From positions 280,180 to 344,179 of the forward strand of contig NMRB01000015.1 in assembly GCA_002633025.1 (NCBI GenBank): a stretch of DNA of 64,000 nt, in the 5' to 3' direction. Shown here in pieces: positions 40,301 to 45,274 of the stretch. Position 1 is the first letter of the stretch; the number at the start of each line of letters is the position of its first letter. The notes below the pieces were generated by a model. It saw only the letters and a list, made by a program, of their open reading frames with translations, was not told the DNA's origin and made no database searches. The translations under genes were made by a program, and so were the position numbers. The stretch is from Notospermus geniculatus. Taxonomy: Eukaryota; Nemertea; Pilidiophora; Heteronemertea; Lineidae.

Positions 40301-43000
40301 ATTGACCATGGCCCATGTTTTTCTTGATTGGCTCTTCTAGTTGAAGCTGATGTCCAGTCTGCTGCATCCACCCCCACAGCCATTTCCCCTCTTTTCTACT
40401 AGCTTCTCTGAACCAGCCTTTACTTCAGAATTTTCATCACTCTATCGCAGAACACAGAAACAAGCCAATACCTTCCATCAACACCTTTAAAACTGGATTC
40501 CATCAGAAAATTTCAAATTGACTGTATTGTATTTCTCAAAAACATTGCCAGGTTTGATAGAACTAACAAAGCTTTGCCAGGATGGGTATAAACATACTAA
40601 TATACTCGGTGTTTCTTTGAGCTACTTAGACTAGAGAGAATTCCACACCAGAAGAAATGACTGACAAGATTTCTGCTGTCAAGGTGAGTGTAGATGGAGC
40701 TACGCCGGGAGAATTGGTAGCATTCTACAGTGAACAGGAGACAATGACGTCTGGATGTTTTTCCGATGCCAGATTCCAAGCCATTAGCCGATGAAATATC
40801 ACAACCCACTGAACCTAAAAATAACTTGGACAAACAGACTGAAATTGAGAAAATTTGTGGAAAAGGTACTGTGTCATGACATCATGAACTGGAATTCGCG
40901 GTTATCATGCTGAAGTCATTAAACGCAAAATCTCAGGTCTTGTGGGTGATTTTAAACAAGGGTATTCCTGAGCCACTCCATTCTGCCGTGCTGAAACAAG
41001 TAAACTGGGCAGCAGAAATACTTCCTTTCAGTTCAGGAAGTGGAAGTTCACAGCATGATGAGTTTTGTCTTGTGATCATGGGGTCACCACTCTTCCCAAG
41101 GGACCTCAACCCATAGTGCAACGGTAAGACCTGAAATCAGTTCTTGCCCACAGACAACCGAGAATCACTTAGTGCTGTCATGCATGATTCATAACCGCTA
41201 AGCTCCCTGGAGTGGGCAGCATCCCTCAGATAAGAAGCATCGTTCCCATCATCCTGCTGTTCATTTTTCACCAATTCCAGCACCTTCAAGGTATTGATTG
41301 ATGAAAACACCATCAAATTAAGATAAGGTAGTTTTTCCATCAACATCTCTCACAGATATCAAGTGGATGAGAAAAACGATCATAATACACAGAAAGACCA
41401 GAACAACAATCTTGAACCTTTGATTCTGTCTAGTGCCTTAATATTCAACCCATTCACAAAAGAACCTAACTTTCAACGCTCTCCATCGGGTAGGCCTACC
41501 ATTGAGGCTGTGTGAGCAAGTCGTACACTGACAACGCAGATATGTGATTTCAAATGCGTTCTACAGCAACACGCCAGACATGCGATGTTGGAGAAGAAGA
41601 AACCTTTTAATGAACAACGATGAAAAAATTCTGAGCCGTGGCCTACGGCAGGCGTAAACTATACGTGACAGAAACGATATCAATCATTATCACGTCTCTT
41701 CATCATCAAACTGCCAGTGTCAAACATGCATCTTCCGTTTTCTGAAAGCTAAAAATAACTCCAGGGGGATTTGATCAAAATGAACTTCATTAAAGGAATC
41801 TTAGGAACAAATGATGAATGCAGCAGTAATCATGGAAAAATATGCCGGCGGATCCAAGCAATATATCGCAGAGGATATGAGATTGCTCAGTCAGGTACGT
41901 CGGAAACGTCTGATGTGGCCACGGACGGTATGGATGACTACTTTGGAATTCTTCAATCAAATTCTAAGATAACACTTAATGTAACCCGTGTGTAGAACAG
42001 GCATTGTTTGAAAGACTCTTGATTCTGCAGAGCCGTTCTTTACTCTTCAAAACATTCAGTGTACATGTATAGAAGAGAAAGCAACCAAATGATGTACTAG
42101 GTAAATCTACAGGGTCAGTCACCAATCACCAGGTTCGGCCCATCGTGAGGCTTGGTGATCAATAGCCATGTCCTAACAACAGCCACACTGGTCACATGGA
42201 CAATGTGCCCTGCATTGTCATTACAAGTGGTATCACTCACAATGTCGTTGAATGACCTCTTCGGTGTTGAAGTAGGCCTATCGTATCCCTGAAGGAGTGA
42301 TTGGGCAAAAAAATCACCAGATCCAGAGCTGAATGTGGTCAGCATATCGGTGTGCAAAAGTTGCCAGTGCACAAAATCTTATCCACATTTTGGGTCCAGC
42401 TGGACATGGTTCCTTTCTTCATAGCAGATGCAGGACTTCCTAAAGGTCAATAACAAATGGCCAATATGGGCACTCCTCCATGTGAGAGTTCTCTCATGGA
42501 ACACTGCCTTTAGGGACAAACTTAGGTATCACTGGACAGAATGCCTCATCGTTAATTAGTCCATGACAATATAAGAACAGGTCTTAATGAGAGTAACAAG
42601 TGTGTATTTGGCCTGTGCTGGGGTATCAATGTCTCGTTAGTACGTAGTACAGGTCCATTAGATGTCGATGATGAAGGCTGGGAATATACAACCACCTTGA
42701 CAACATTTGAGGATTATCGGGCAACGAAAGTGGCAAAGCTAATGACGTCATATGAACCAAGGCATGTGACATGATATCAGTATACCGGTATCTGAAGCAT
42801 CAATGTATGGAATGCGTGTTTATCGAACTGATTTGCCCAAGAAGCAGCTTGATCCATGCTTACATACCTGAAATGTTGTAGGATTGCCGCGGAACACAAC
42901 AGAGATACTGTCTCATCCTGTGATAGTTGCGTTTGAATCGCACTTTTTTCCGTCTCTTCCAAATCGTGTTCATCGCGGCCAATTTTTCACCGTTTGACAT
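1155..43000 (-). CDS. GRIP: GRIP-family multi-PDZ scaffold gene, N terminus through PDZ6 (3' end outside window)
   Basis: This is the gene-level entry; exons are listed separately. Vertebrate GRIP1/GRIP2 are cytoplasmic adaptors with seven PDZ domains that tether AMPA receptor GluA2/3 tails, ephrin/Eph proteins, liprin and motor cargo at membranes. The exons here give six PDZ domains in GRIP order. With exon 1A the approximate residues are PDZ1 85-168, PDZ2 182-268, PDZ3 280-372, linker 373-525, PDZ4 526-617, PDZ5 628-706 and PDZ6 718-803. Family-specific stretches include [13 protein letters not shown] with GDKLLAID in PDZ5, [15 protein letters not shown] in PDZ6, and [11 protein letters not shown] just before PDZ5. 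All internal junctions are GT-AG and keep one reading frame, about 810 codons in total. PDZ7 and the preceding linker must lie to the left of base 1. Family identity is near certain. The 5' end rests on phase logic. Confidence 0.94.
1452..1602 (-). CDS. GRIP: GRIP exon: first half of PDZ6
   Basis: Acceptor TTTCAG, donor AG|GTATGT. It reads [19 protein letters not shown], so the carboxylate-binding loop is PLGL, followed by [11 protein letters not shown] and [10 protein letters not shown]. The [11 protein letters not shown] stretch is close to identical to vertebrate GRIP PDZ6. The donor splits the Arg codon of LAER in phase 2, the position also used in PDZ2, PDZ3 and PDZ4. The first residues (EDAAPD) are an acidic PDZ5-PDZ6 linker. 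Confidence 0.95.
1730..1945 (-). CDS. GRIP: GRIP exon: second part of PDZ5
   Basis: Acceptor TTACAG, donor A|GTAAGC. It encodes [13 protein letters not shown] then [14 protein letters not shown] and [16 protein letters not shown], ending [12 protein letters not shown]. The [12 protein letters not shown] and LRIRKDE stretches are signatures of GRIP PDZ5 and gave the family call. In vertebrates PDZ4 and PDZ5 fold as one supramodule that binds GluA2/3, with PDZ5 carrying the groove. The intron interrupts this domain earlier than in its neighbours, after TISG, in phase 1. Confidence 0.96.
2250..2467 (-). CDS. GRIP: GRIP exon: second half of PDZ4 and start of PDZ5
   Basis: Acceptor TTCCAG, donor G|GTCAGA. 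It reads [20 protein letters not shown], helix [14 protein letters not shown], and strand CTLEIEFDV. It then crosses the short PDZ4-PDZ5 linker ([15 protein letters not shown]) into [13 protein letters not shown]. The PSSGTF linker is diagnostic: vertebrate GRIP has nearly the same residues, and the short linker explains the PDZ4-5 supramodule. It starts inside a Lys codon in phase 2. Confidence 0.95.
2616..2671. repeat. 27 bp tandem duplication in the PDZ4 intron
   Basis: Two adjacent copies of a unit containing CTCTCTGCTGAGCTAAAAGG lie in the intron between the two PDZ4 exons. The copies are nearly perfect, so the duplication is recent. Confidence 0.85.
2838..3015 (-). CDS. GRIP: GRIP exon: pre-PDZ4 linker and first half of PDZ4
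   Basis: Acceptor TTTCAG, donor AA|GTACGC. The first 20 or so residues ([15 protein letters not shown]) are linker. PDZ4 then starts with [19 protein letters not shown] and continues [18 protein letters not shown]. The phase-2 split at the Arg/Lys after PAE matches PDZ2, 3 and 6. Odd point: the carboxylate-binding loop reads GFCF, with Cys (TGT) where Gly is almost invariant. Confidence 0.94.
4064..4258. repeat. ~20 bp minisatellite (GATTCTGGATCTGTAAACCA type)
   Basis: About nine imperfect copies of a unit close to GATTCTGGATCTGTAAACCA lie in the GRIP intron between microexon b and the PDZ4 exon. The array makes an artefactual repetitive ORF on the minus strand. The rest of the 3016-4423 intron shows nothing I recognise. 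Confidence 0.9.
4424..4465 (-). CDS. GRIP: GRIP microexon b: acidic FPPPPP motif
   Basis: A 42 nt exon between acceptor TCTGCAG and donor CAG|GTGACG. It is phase 1 at both ends, so inclusion or skipping keeps the frame. It encodes (D)[13 protein letters not shown]. It is a near copy of the 39 nt exon at 5054-5092, with the same phases, donor context and core, which points to tandem exon duplication. EEDFPPPPP fits the class I EVH1 ligand (FPPPP with acidic flank) known from ActA and zyxin. The function is inferred from the motif. Confidence 0.85.
5054..5092 (-). CDS. GRIP: GRIP microexon a: acidic FPPPPP motif
   Basis: A 39 nt exon between acceptor TTTCACAG and donor CAG|GTGACT, phase 1 at both ends, encoding (D)[12 protein letters not shown]. 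It joins in frame to the linker exon upstream (…KPRKPSS) and to microexon b or the PDZ4 exon downstream. Too short for ORF-based prediction, it was found by tracing phases along the linker. It may be a cassette exon, so isoforms could carry zero, one or two EVH1-type motifs. Confidence 0.85.
5448..5735 (-). CDS. GRIP: GRIP exon: Ser/Tyr-rich PDZ3-PDZ4 linker
   Basis: Acceptor TTTCAG, donor G|GTAAGA, 288 nt, phase 1 at both ends. The 95 codons start [15 protein letters not shown] and are Ser/Thr-rich and probably disordered. In the middle are three copies of a short motif, YTRVDI, YARVNI and YAHVNV, spaced about 9-10 residues apart. Then come [15 protein letters not shown] and a basic end, [13 protein letters not shown]. 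Vertebrate GRIP also has a long Ser/Tyr linker here, but I do not recall these repeats in it. The YxxV units could be phosphotyrosine sites, which is inference. Confidence 0.88.
6066..6150 (+). repeat. tRNA-derived SINE head
   Basis: An A-box-like TGGCACAGCGG at 6079-6089 and a B-box-like AGTTCAATTCC at 6121-6131 are spaced as in a tRNA promoter. The intervening bases do not fold into an intact tRNA, so this is a SINE relic in the intron below PDZ3. Confidence 0.6.
6221..6396 (-). CDS. GRIP: GRIP exon: second half of PDZ3
   Basis: Acceptor TTTTCAG, donor G|GTTGGT (a weaker donor, chosen because it alone gives the phase 1 needed by the next exon). It reads [20 protein letters not shown], helix [13 protein letters not shown], strand IKLEILPL, then a basic tail [13 protein letters not shown]. 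It corresponds closely to vertebrate GRIP PDZ3 (a [16 protein letters not shown] pattern and a final LEILP). Confidence 0.93.
6603..6750 (-). CDS. GRIP: GRIP exon: first half of PDZ3
   Basis: Acceptor TTTACAG, donor AG|GTGAGT. It reads [20 protein letters not shown], then [20 protein letters not shown] and IRDASIADR. The loop is NLGI. The ASIADR end, with its Arg codon split in phase 2, is the same as in vertebrate GRIP PDZ3. Confidence 0.93.
6885..6950 (+). repeat. Degenerate tRNA-like SINE fragment
   Basis: CCGATGGCAGAGTGCTGG (A-box-like) and AAATTCAACTC (B-box-like) are about 45 bp apart, in the intron between the PDZ2 and PDZ3 exons. Both boxes have mismatches. Confidence 0.4.
7130..7275 (-). 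CDS. GRIP: GRIP exon: second half of PDZ2
   Basis: Acceptor CTTCAG, donor G|GTAAGG. It reads [20 protein letters not shown], helix [15 protein letters not shown], and final strand [11 protein letters not shown]. The VLLVEYDVS ending is a GRIP hallmark between PDZ2 and PDZ3. Phase 2 in, phase 1 out. Confidence 0.93.
7338..7515. mobile_element. MITE with CCACGTGAGAG-type terminal inverted repeats
   Basis: The left end TGCTCCACCACGTGAGAG… and the right end, read in reverse, TGTTCCACGACATGAGAA… are imperfect inverted repeats of about 50 bp. Both arms contain AGTTGGCTCTC followed by GGGCAA. Related arms occur at 62430-62589, 35517-35573, 42472-42530 and 33925-33960. There is no coding capacity. 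It lies inside the PDZ2 intron. Confidence 0.65.
7560..7719 (-). CDS. GRIP: GRIP exon: PDZ1-PDZ2 linker and first half of PDZ2
   Basis: Acceptor CTTCCAG, donor AG|GTACGC. It reads [20 protein letters not shown], loop AFGF in AFGFTMRGG, then [17 protein letters not shown]. The short linker keeps PDZ1 and PDZ2 close together, as in the vertebrate PDZ1-2 supramodule that binds FRAS1-type tails. A MITE sits in the intron just downstream (7338-7515). Confidence 0.93.
7836..8045 (-). CDS. GRIP: GRIP exon: main part of PDZ1
   Basis: Acceptor GTTCCAG, donor C|GTAAGT. It encodes [38 protein letters not shown], helix [15 protein letters not shown], and strand [12 protein letters not shown]. The [12 protein letters not shown] and LEVEYDLP stretches match GRIP PDZ1 closely. 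As in PDZ5, the intron interrupts the domain early, after TVIG, in phase 1. Confidence 0.94.
8273..8344 (-). CDS. GRIP: GRIP exon: N-terminal strands of PDZ1
   Basis: A 72 nt exon between acceptor TTACAG and donor G|GTCAGT, phase 1 at both ends. It encodes [20 protein letters not shown] followed by TVI. This matches the start of vertebrate GRIP PDZ1 (…VELMKKEG, LGLTVSGG). The carboxylate-binding loop is GLGL. Confidence 0.92.
9565..9640 (+). repeat. tRNA-derived SINE head (partial)
   Basis: GGGTGGCACAGTGGTAAC at 9574-9591 contains the A-box word TGGCACAGTGG, as in the other SINEs of this window. The B-box region (TTTGGTTCCTCC) is degenerate. Confidence 0.45.
9679..9862. repeat. Fold-back element with a 68 bp perfect palindrome
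   Basis: Bases 9737-9770 are exactly the reverse complement of 9771-9804, with no spacer, centred on AGAAAAAGCTTTTTCT. Outer arms also pair: CAAAATAGATGCACAAAAAA near 9680 with TTTTTTGTGCATCTATTTT near 9839. The right arm holds a GACCCCGATTGGGGTC hairpin at 9809-9824. The element could be a MITE or head-to-head copies of a dispersed repeat. Confidence 0.9.
11065..11121 (-). CDS. GRIP: GRIP exon: linker before PDZ1
   Basis: A 57 nt exon between acceptor TTTTTTCAG and donor G|GTGAGT, phase 1 at both ends, encoding (D)[18 protein letters not shown]. It joins the PDZ1 exon as [15 protein letters not shown], where vertebrate GRIP has a similar RRQSIPEEF-type stretch. The strong splice sites and matching phases on both sides support it. 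No domain is seen in it. Confidence 0.85.
11122..12860. other. GRIP intron, no other feature seen
   Basis: Intron between the linker exons 12861-12908 and 11065-11121. It is AT-rich, with short open frames only and no repeats or coding signatures that I can support. Confidence 0.5.
12861..12908 (-). CDS. GRIP: Probable GRIP linker exon
   Basis: A 48 nt segment between a pyrimidine-rich acceptor ending CTTGTAG and a good donor CAG|GTAAAG. Read in the frame fixed by the next exon it has no stop and encodes [15 protein letters not shown], a hydrophilic linker. It is phase 1 at both ends, so it fits either first-exon candidate. There is no homology I can name. It might be a cassette exon. Confidence 0.5.
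13170..13625. repeat. ~94 bp tandem repeat, about five copies
   Basis: A diverged unit with the core GAGCAAAAGAYCCYAGCCA, CTACAGTGGACTCC and AGAGGCTGAAG recurs about every 94 bp, with starts near 13212, 13302, 13396, 13490 and 13584. It gives a spurious minus-strand ORF at 13298-13516. It directly abuts the MITE at 13634. Confidence 0.8.
13634..13901. mobile_element. 268 bp MITE with TA target duplication and GTTACG-repeat interior
   Basis: The ends CAGTACAGGTCACAATTGAC and its reverse complement form nearly perfect inverted repeats of about 27 bp (to CATCCCTA), flanked by TA on both sides. A TA duplication with CAGT-type ends fits Tc1/mariner-like elements. Most of the interior is a run of degenerate 11-12 bp units around GTTACG on both strands (GAGTTACGCGA, AACTTACGAG). 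There is no transposase. Confidence 0.8.
13902..16774. other. Intron sequence with long but unrecognised open frames
   Basis: Overlapping open frames occur on both strands at 14027-14491 (+) and 14192-14638 (-). Neither has a recognisable domain or clear splice sites. I treat both as chance. No repeat structure is evident otherwise. Confidence 0.4.
16775..16846. repeat. Perfect 36 bp tandem duplication
   Basis: Two adjacent identical copies of a 36 bp unit start CAGTGCATCCTAGTTTGACA. Perfect identity implies a very recent event or an assembly stutter. Confidence 0.9.
17337..17717. repeat. ~40 bp minisatellite (GACCATCAATGGGGCAGACA type)
   Basis: About nine copies of a unit near CTGACCATCAATGGGGCAGA followed by CAAGGAGGAAAAGGCTTCTG. 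Copies vary by indels, so the frame is not kept throughout. The short plus-strand ORF of repeated [11 protein letters not shown] at 17452-17646 is a by-product. Confidence 0.9.
17718..20539. other. Intron sequence, nothing recognised
   Basis: I see no exon with phase-compatible splice sites, no paired inverted repeats and no array. Two TAGGCCTA palindromic words (18.39 and 19.89 kb) are part of a window-wide excess. Confidence 0.4.
20540..20700 (-). repeat. tRNA-derived SINE, minus strand
   Basis: On the minus strand a GGGTGGCGCAGTGGAAAC head (A box at 20676-20686) is followed by GGGTTCGATCC (B box at 20633-20643), an excellent match to the polymerase III internal promoter. In plus orientation it produces the artefact peptide [11 protein letters not shown], a common sign of tRNA-SINEs in databases. 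No intact cloverleaf is seen. Confidence 0.8.
20701..22604. other. Intron sequence, nothing recognised
   Basis: Short overlapping ORFs on both strands only. A donor-like CAG|GTATGT at 22290 (minus) cannot join GRIP, because the phase-1 frame hits a stop just before it. Confidence 0.4.
22605..22735 (-). repeat. tRNA-derived SINE, minus strand (degenerate)
   Basis: On the minus strand CCCAAGTGGTGCAGTAAAG (A box, 22705-22715) precedes GAGTTCGTGTCC (B box, 22662-22672). The box sequences and spacing are like those of the SINE at 20.6 kb. Confidence 0.6.
23024..24600. other. ORF-dense segment, possible relic of a coding element
   Basis: Open frames over 60 codons follow each other on both strands, unlike the flanks. 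On the minus strand two units share an inverted GCTGCTGGT…CCAGCTTGGTTGG block, at 23843-23950 and 24300-24395. Both translate to a KRPTKLD-type stretch followed by GC(H/P)N, so the segment holds an internal duplication. A minus-strand stretch, [11 protein letters not shown] (in 23950-24201), faintly resembles the H-x-[FY]-D-x-W-H motif of Kolobok/THAP9-like transposases. That is only a guess. Frames are broken by stops, so it would be a relic. Confidence 0.3.
25000..25350. repeat. ~110 bp diverged tandem repeat
   Basis: Blocks such as GAGGGGAGATGGTRTYRTAGG, CAAAATGAACT, and GTAGGTGAGCTGTTCACTTCACAGGTGGT-like text recur three to four times with a spacing near 100-110 bp. Copies are diverged and interrupted. 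Confidence 0.6.
25849..25990 (-). CDS. GRIP: Candidate alternative first coding exon 1B of GRIP
   Basis: An ATG at 25990, preceded by an in-frame TAA, opens 47 codons ending at donor G|GTACGT in phase 1, exactly the phase required by the exons at 12908 or 11121. The peptide starts [20 protein letters not shown] and continues with a Lys/Glu-rich tail ([17 protein letters not shown]). Two Cys (CTSC) next to Arg/Lys resemble the cysteine/basic N termini of vertebrate GRIP1, one of which is palmitoylated in its exon-1 variant. Coding-like composition, the ATG, the phase and the strong donor support it. The link to GRIP is by phase and strand only. Confidence 0.55.
25991..27875. other. Intron or upstream region of exon 1B
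   Basis: If exon 1B is real its promoter would lie here. I see no clear core promoter. Three palindromic words stand out (TACCGGTA at 26.42 and 26.48 kb, TAGGCCTA at 26.47 kb). An ATG frame at 27366 reaching a phase-1 GTAAGA donor was considered and not accepted. Confidence 0.35.
27876..28145. mobile_element. 270 bp MITE with TAA target duplication
   Basis: The left end AAGCCCCACAGTATTGAA and the right end, read in reverse, AAGCCCCACTCAGTATTGAA are inverted repeats flanked by TAA on each side. A 3 bp T-A-A duplication fits PIF/Harbinger-type MITEs. The interior contains the CpG-rich palindrome GACGTCGCGACGTC near 28077-28090 and no coding frame. Confidence 0.75.
28990..29045 (-). repeat. GACCCC-hairpin dispersed repeat
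   Basis: On the minus strand: GAAAGTGCC, then CCTGAAGAAGACCCC and GGTTGGGGTC. The same order (GAAAGTGCC, CTGAG(G/A)AAGACCCC, G(A/G)TTGGGGTC) occurs at 9795-9827 and in part at 9867-9886, so this is a dispersed family with a strong 6 bp stem. The family is not identified. Confidence 0.6.
29580..29627 (-). CDS. Possible optional linker exon in the large 5' intron
   Basis: A 48 nt segment after a good acceptor (TTGCAATTTCAG) and before donor A|GTTAGT. In phase 1-1 it has no stop and encodes [15 protein letters not shown]. It would fit between exon 1A and 12861-12908. Evidence is limited to splice sites, phase and a charged composition. Random matches of this quality are expected in 30 kb of intron. 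Confidence 0.22.
29790..29948. mobile_element. Short MITE-like element with CAGGxGxGGATCCA ends
   Basis: Left CAGGCGTGGATCCAGG and right (reverse) CAGGGGCGGATCCATGATTT are inverted repeats about 160 bp apart. The left arm also carries GGGGGCGTGCCCCCC. No clear target duplication is seen, so the class is open. Confidence 0.55.
29955..30035 (-). repeat. tRNA-like SINE fragment, minus strand
   Basis: Minus strand GTGGGTTCGATTCCTGGG is a perfect B box (29971-29981). An A-box-like GGATGCAGCACAGTTATTC lies about 45 bp upstream. Part of a degenerate SINE. Confidence 0.5.
30040..32690. other. Intron sequence, nothing firm
   Basis: No phase-compatible exon and no paired repeats. The block 31830-32040 has a coding-like minus-strand frame (…[20 protein letters not shown]) and a patchy GC-rich composition that may reflect an old dispersed repeat, but I cannot assign it. 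Confidence 0.35.
32700..33030. repeat. ~45-50 bp minisatellite (AAGTTCTAGTCATGTAAAGA type)
   Basis: Six or seven copies of a unit with the core AAGTTCTAGTC(A/G)TGTAAAG, AGAGTA and TTTTCTCC(C/A)AA occur in tandem. Copies differ in length and sequence. Confidence 0.85.
33031..35516. other. Intron sequence with an undetermined base
   Basis: An N is present at 34414. The fragment GTTGGCTCTCTAAGGGCAAA at 33925-33960 matches the arm of the MITE at 7338. A short direct repeat, ACAGGTGGCCTATTCTCTG, occurs twice in 34.67-34.74 kb. Nothing else was identified. Confidence 0.4.
35517..35573. mobile_element. Solo arm of the CACGTGAGAG-type MITE
   Basis: In reverse it reads TGCTCCATGTGAGAGTTTTT then GAGTTGACTCTCTCTATGG. 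It matches the left arm of the element at 7338-7515. No partner arm is visible nearby. Confidence 0.55.
35574..38422. other. Intron sequence with small direct repeats
   Basis: GGAATTCCTG-containing blocks are repeated at 36933-36990. A duplication, CACCTGAGCATAACCTT…CATTTGCCATGATTTGC, occurs at about 37882-37936 and again at about 37995-38040. No exon was accepted. Confidence 0.45.
38423..38552. mobile_element. 130 bp MITE with GGCCC ends
   Basis: Left GGCCCTGATTACATAGAAGT and right (reverse) GGCCCCTATTACATAGAAGT are inverted repeats that extend through GTATACGGTATACGAAAAC to over 35 bp. Flanks are TAA and TAG, a near match to a 3 bp target duplication. The loop is only about 50 bp. Confidence 0.75.
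38553..42867. other. Intron 1 sequence near exon 1A
   Basis: A short repeat with the core GACAGTGTCCTGCC recurs three times between 39030 and 39185. A fragment of the CACGTGAGAG-type MITE lies at 42472-42530. No other exon or element was recognised. Confidence 0.4.
42868..43000 (-). CDS. GRIP: Candidate first coding exon 1A of GRIP
   Basis: An ATG at 43000 follows an in-frame TGA about 30 nt upstream. The 44-codon frame ends at strong donor G|GTATGT in phase 1, as required. It starts MSNGEKLAA; a second ATG at 42973, in the better context GCCGCGATGA, gives [18 protein letters not shown] dense basic stretch is followed by [14 protein letters not shown], so a CC pair sits next to a polybasic patch, which suggests a lipidated membrane anchor. 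A second frame is also open here, but it has no ATG before its stop and ends in phase 2. If real, intron 1 is about 30 kb. Confidence 0.55.
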
Positions 43001-44174
43001 GTGAGCTACCTGTAGGCACAATCCTTCTCATCCATGCATAGCGCCGAGTCCACGTGTATTTTCACTCCAAAAACTCCATGTGTGAACTCTCCACGCAAAA
43101 ATATCGTAAAACTTGGTAGCTAGTCCAGAGTAGAGTACAACTGGAACTAACTCCAACTGAATTTCACGTGTTTATAGGTCAGGTAGTCATCGTAACTTGT
43201 TTTGCGAAATGTTGTAGGGGAATGACTAAAGATAAACTCAAGTCATAGGTGCATAACAGAGTTCACAACACCTGAGAAGAGGCACAACTTAGAAGCAGCT
43301 GGTTAGATCGCCTTTGAATCGATCAGACCACAACTGAGAAGCAAACACACCTCCAAATAGATAAACACGAAAGAGTTAGAGAATACTTAAGATACGGCCA
43401 CGTGGCCATAAGTTCGAAACCGTGTCATCGTTTTGTGTTTCGTAGTCGCCGTATATCCCCCTACAACCGTTTTCAGTGCCGGGTGAGACTGTACAGCACT
43501 GACCTAGCAATGAATTGTTTTCCTATTTATTCCCCTGTTGATTTCACGCAGCAGTTGCCTGTAGCACTGTAATTATAGCACGGGTGTTACTCTCAAATCT
43601 GGTGAAGTCAACGCCAGCGCACCTTACACGCCGAACAAGAAAAAGATACGTACAATCACAGGTGTTCATGCTTCTTCATGTAAAAACTACATGGAAACCC
43701 ACCTTAACTTTACCAGGAATATAATACATCCGTGTACATGAGTACAGGTGTTTTCAACAACCATAAGGTGAACTGAAGATTATTTTTGAATTGGTTGTAG
43801 CAACATTGCCCTAGCTCTGCTAATAAGCTAATCGAGGATTTCCAAACGATAAAGGATGGAAGGTGTTAAAATCACCTGGAAAAGCACATGAAAGCCTGGT
43901 GTTTGGTTCAACAGGGTTCCTAAGGTTAATTTGGCTAATGGCTTGGCCAACTGGTGGCAAGGAATGAGCGAACATTTGCTGCCAAACTGGCAAAGCAGAT
44001 GTTGCAAAGGAATAATGCCGTATTAAGATTGTAAGAACAACGTCCCTGAAGCAGGTGAAAGAGATGTCAAGATTTGAGAACCCTTGCTACAAGACCGAAA
44101 TCATTTCCTTTTCAGCCTGGGAAAAGAAACCAAAGGGATAAGGAATTGACAGCTGGACCAGCATCACGTCATAA
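43001..44174. other. Region upstream of exon 1A, possible promoter
   Basis: This region would hold the 5' UTR and promoter for exon 1A. It has somewhat more CpG than the flanks near 43.02-43.05 and 43.40-43.63 kb, and two CACGTG words. No coding frame of note. Confidence 0.3.
43165..43177 (-). promoter_or_regulatory. TATA-like box beside an E-box upstream of exon 1A
   Basis: On the minus strand the sequence CTATAAACACGTG lies about 170 bp upstream of the exon 1A ATG. It combines a TATAAA word with a CACGTG E-box. A second E-box palindrome, GGCCACGTGGCC, is at 43396-43407. Such words occur by chance, and there is no independent evidence of a start site. Confidence 0.18.
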
Positions 44175-44595
44175 TGCGGGTGATCCACCGACTTTACGAC
44201 GAGTTTACGATCAGTTGGCGACTTGTTCACGACGGGTTTGTGACTAGTTGACGACGAAAAATCGTGGCAGGTGGATCAGCATTCACAATTCGTTCACGAC
44301 GGGTTTGCGACTCGTTCACCACTGAAATTTGTTGACGACTAGTTTGCAACGAGTTTACGACGAGATCAAACATGTTTGATTTGGTCGCAAACTAGTCGCC
44401 AACTCGTCGTAAAGTTTGCTCTGTAGCAGTACGTATTTTTGTATTTTTTCGGTGGATCAGCTTCAATGTCACGTCATTTCTTTACGATCAGTTTGCGACT
44501 AGTTGACGACGAGTTGACGACTTGTTGACGACTGCCGTCGTGAACAAGTTGCCAACTGATCGTAAACTCGTCGTCAAGTCAGTGGATCACCCGCA
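44175..44595. mobile_element. 421 bp fold-back MITE with TAA duplication and ACGA-repeat interior
   Basis: The ends TGCGGGTGATCCACCGACTT and the reverse of the right end (TGCGGGTGATCCACTGACTT) are flanked by TAA on both sides. Inverted homology runs about 60 bp inward (GACGAGTTTACGATCAGTTG and so on). Much of the interior is built from degenerate roughly 10 bp units (GTTTACGAC, GTTGACGACGA, GTTTGCGACTA) in both orientations, so the whole element can fold. The 3 bp TAA fits PIF/Harbinger-type insertion. No ORF. Confidence 0.82.
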
Positions 44596-45274
44596 TAAGT
44601 CATGAGACTGAATTAAATCTTGTGTTCTCCACACAAATTGACCTTTGGAATGGTTTAAATGTATACCACTGCTATTCATTTGCCTGCACTAGCAAATCAT
44701 GATTGTTGAGTCCAGAAGATGTTCTTTTGCAGCTCAACAATTGGATCAAACATCAAATCAGTAAAGCAGTGCTCTAAATAACAGAATCAGTCCTACTAGC
44801 AATCTACTCAAACACTTTTCCTAATTGCTCTTCTCCACGGCTCATAATTATCTTAGCAAGTAAAGATGGTGAAGGCGAACACATTCCAACATCTCATTAC
44901 TCACAGTAACACCAGATTTCAAGCCTGTGGTCCATTCTCACACCACCAGGCTCACCACAGGGCCCCGGCATAACGATTTCTCGCTTAAGACTCTAGCTGT
45001 TTCTTCCTGCGTTAGTTGCTCCATGCTGGGGTGTTAGGTACCGTAGGAACCCCAAGAGGTAGATGTGTGGAATATTTAGGCAGGCAGAAATACATGCCTT
45101 GATCATCTGCCCCCCTGTTTCTGAAGAAGGGTCAAGATGTTGGGAGAAAGGGTCAGAAGTTCAAAGATTCCTCGCTAGTGTAAACAATCAACAATCCCAT
45201 CCATACAACTTCTTGGTCAGGATTAGACGAAAGTGGACTTCAGCATATGTCATCGTAAGTCAAGAAGAGCGGAT
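44596..45274. other. Intergenic sequence, nothing recognised
   Basis: Only short chance frames. No splice-compatible exon or repeat was identified. Confidence 0.4.

Noticed and set aside
42777-42962. Alternative open frame over exon 1A ([16 protein letters not shown]…)
   Set aside because: It has no ATG after its upstream stop and reaches the donor in phase 2, which does not fit the downstream GRIP exons. The overlapping ATG frame fits in phase 1.
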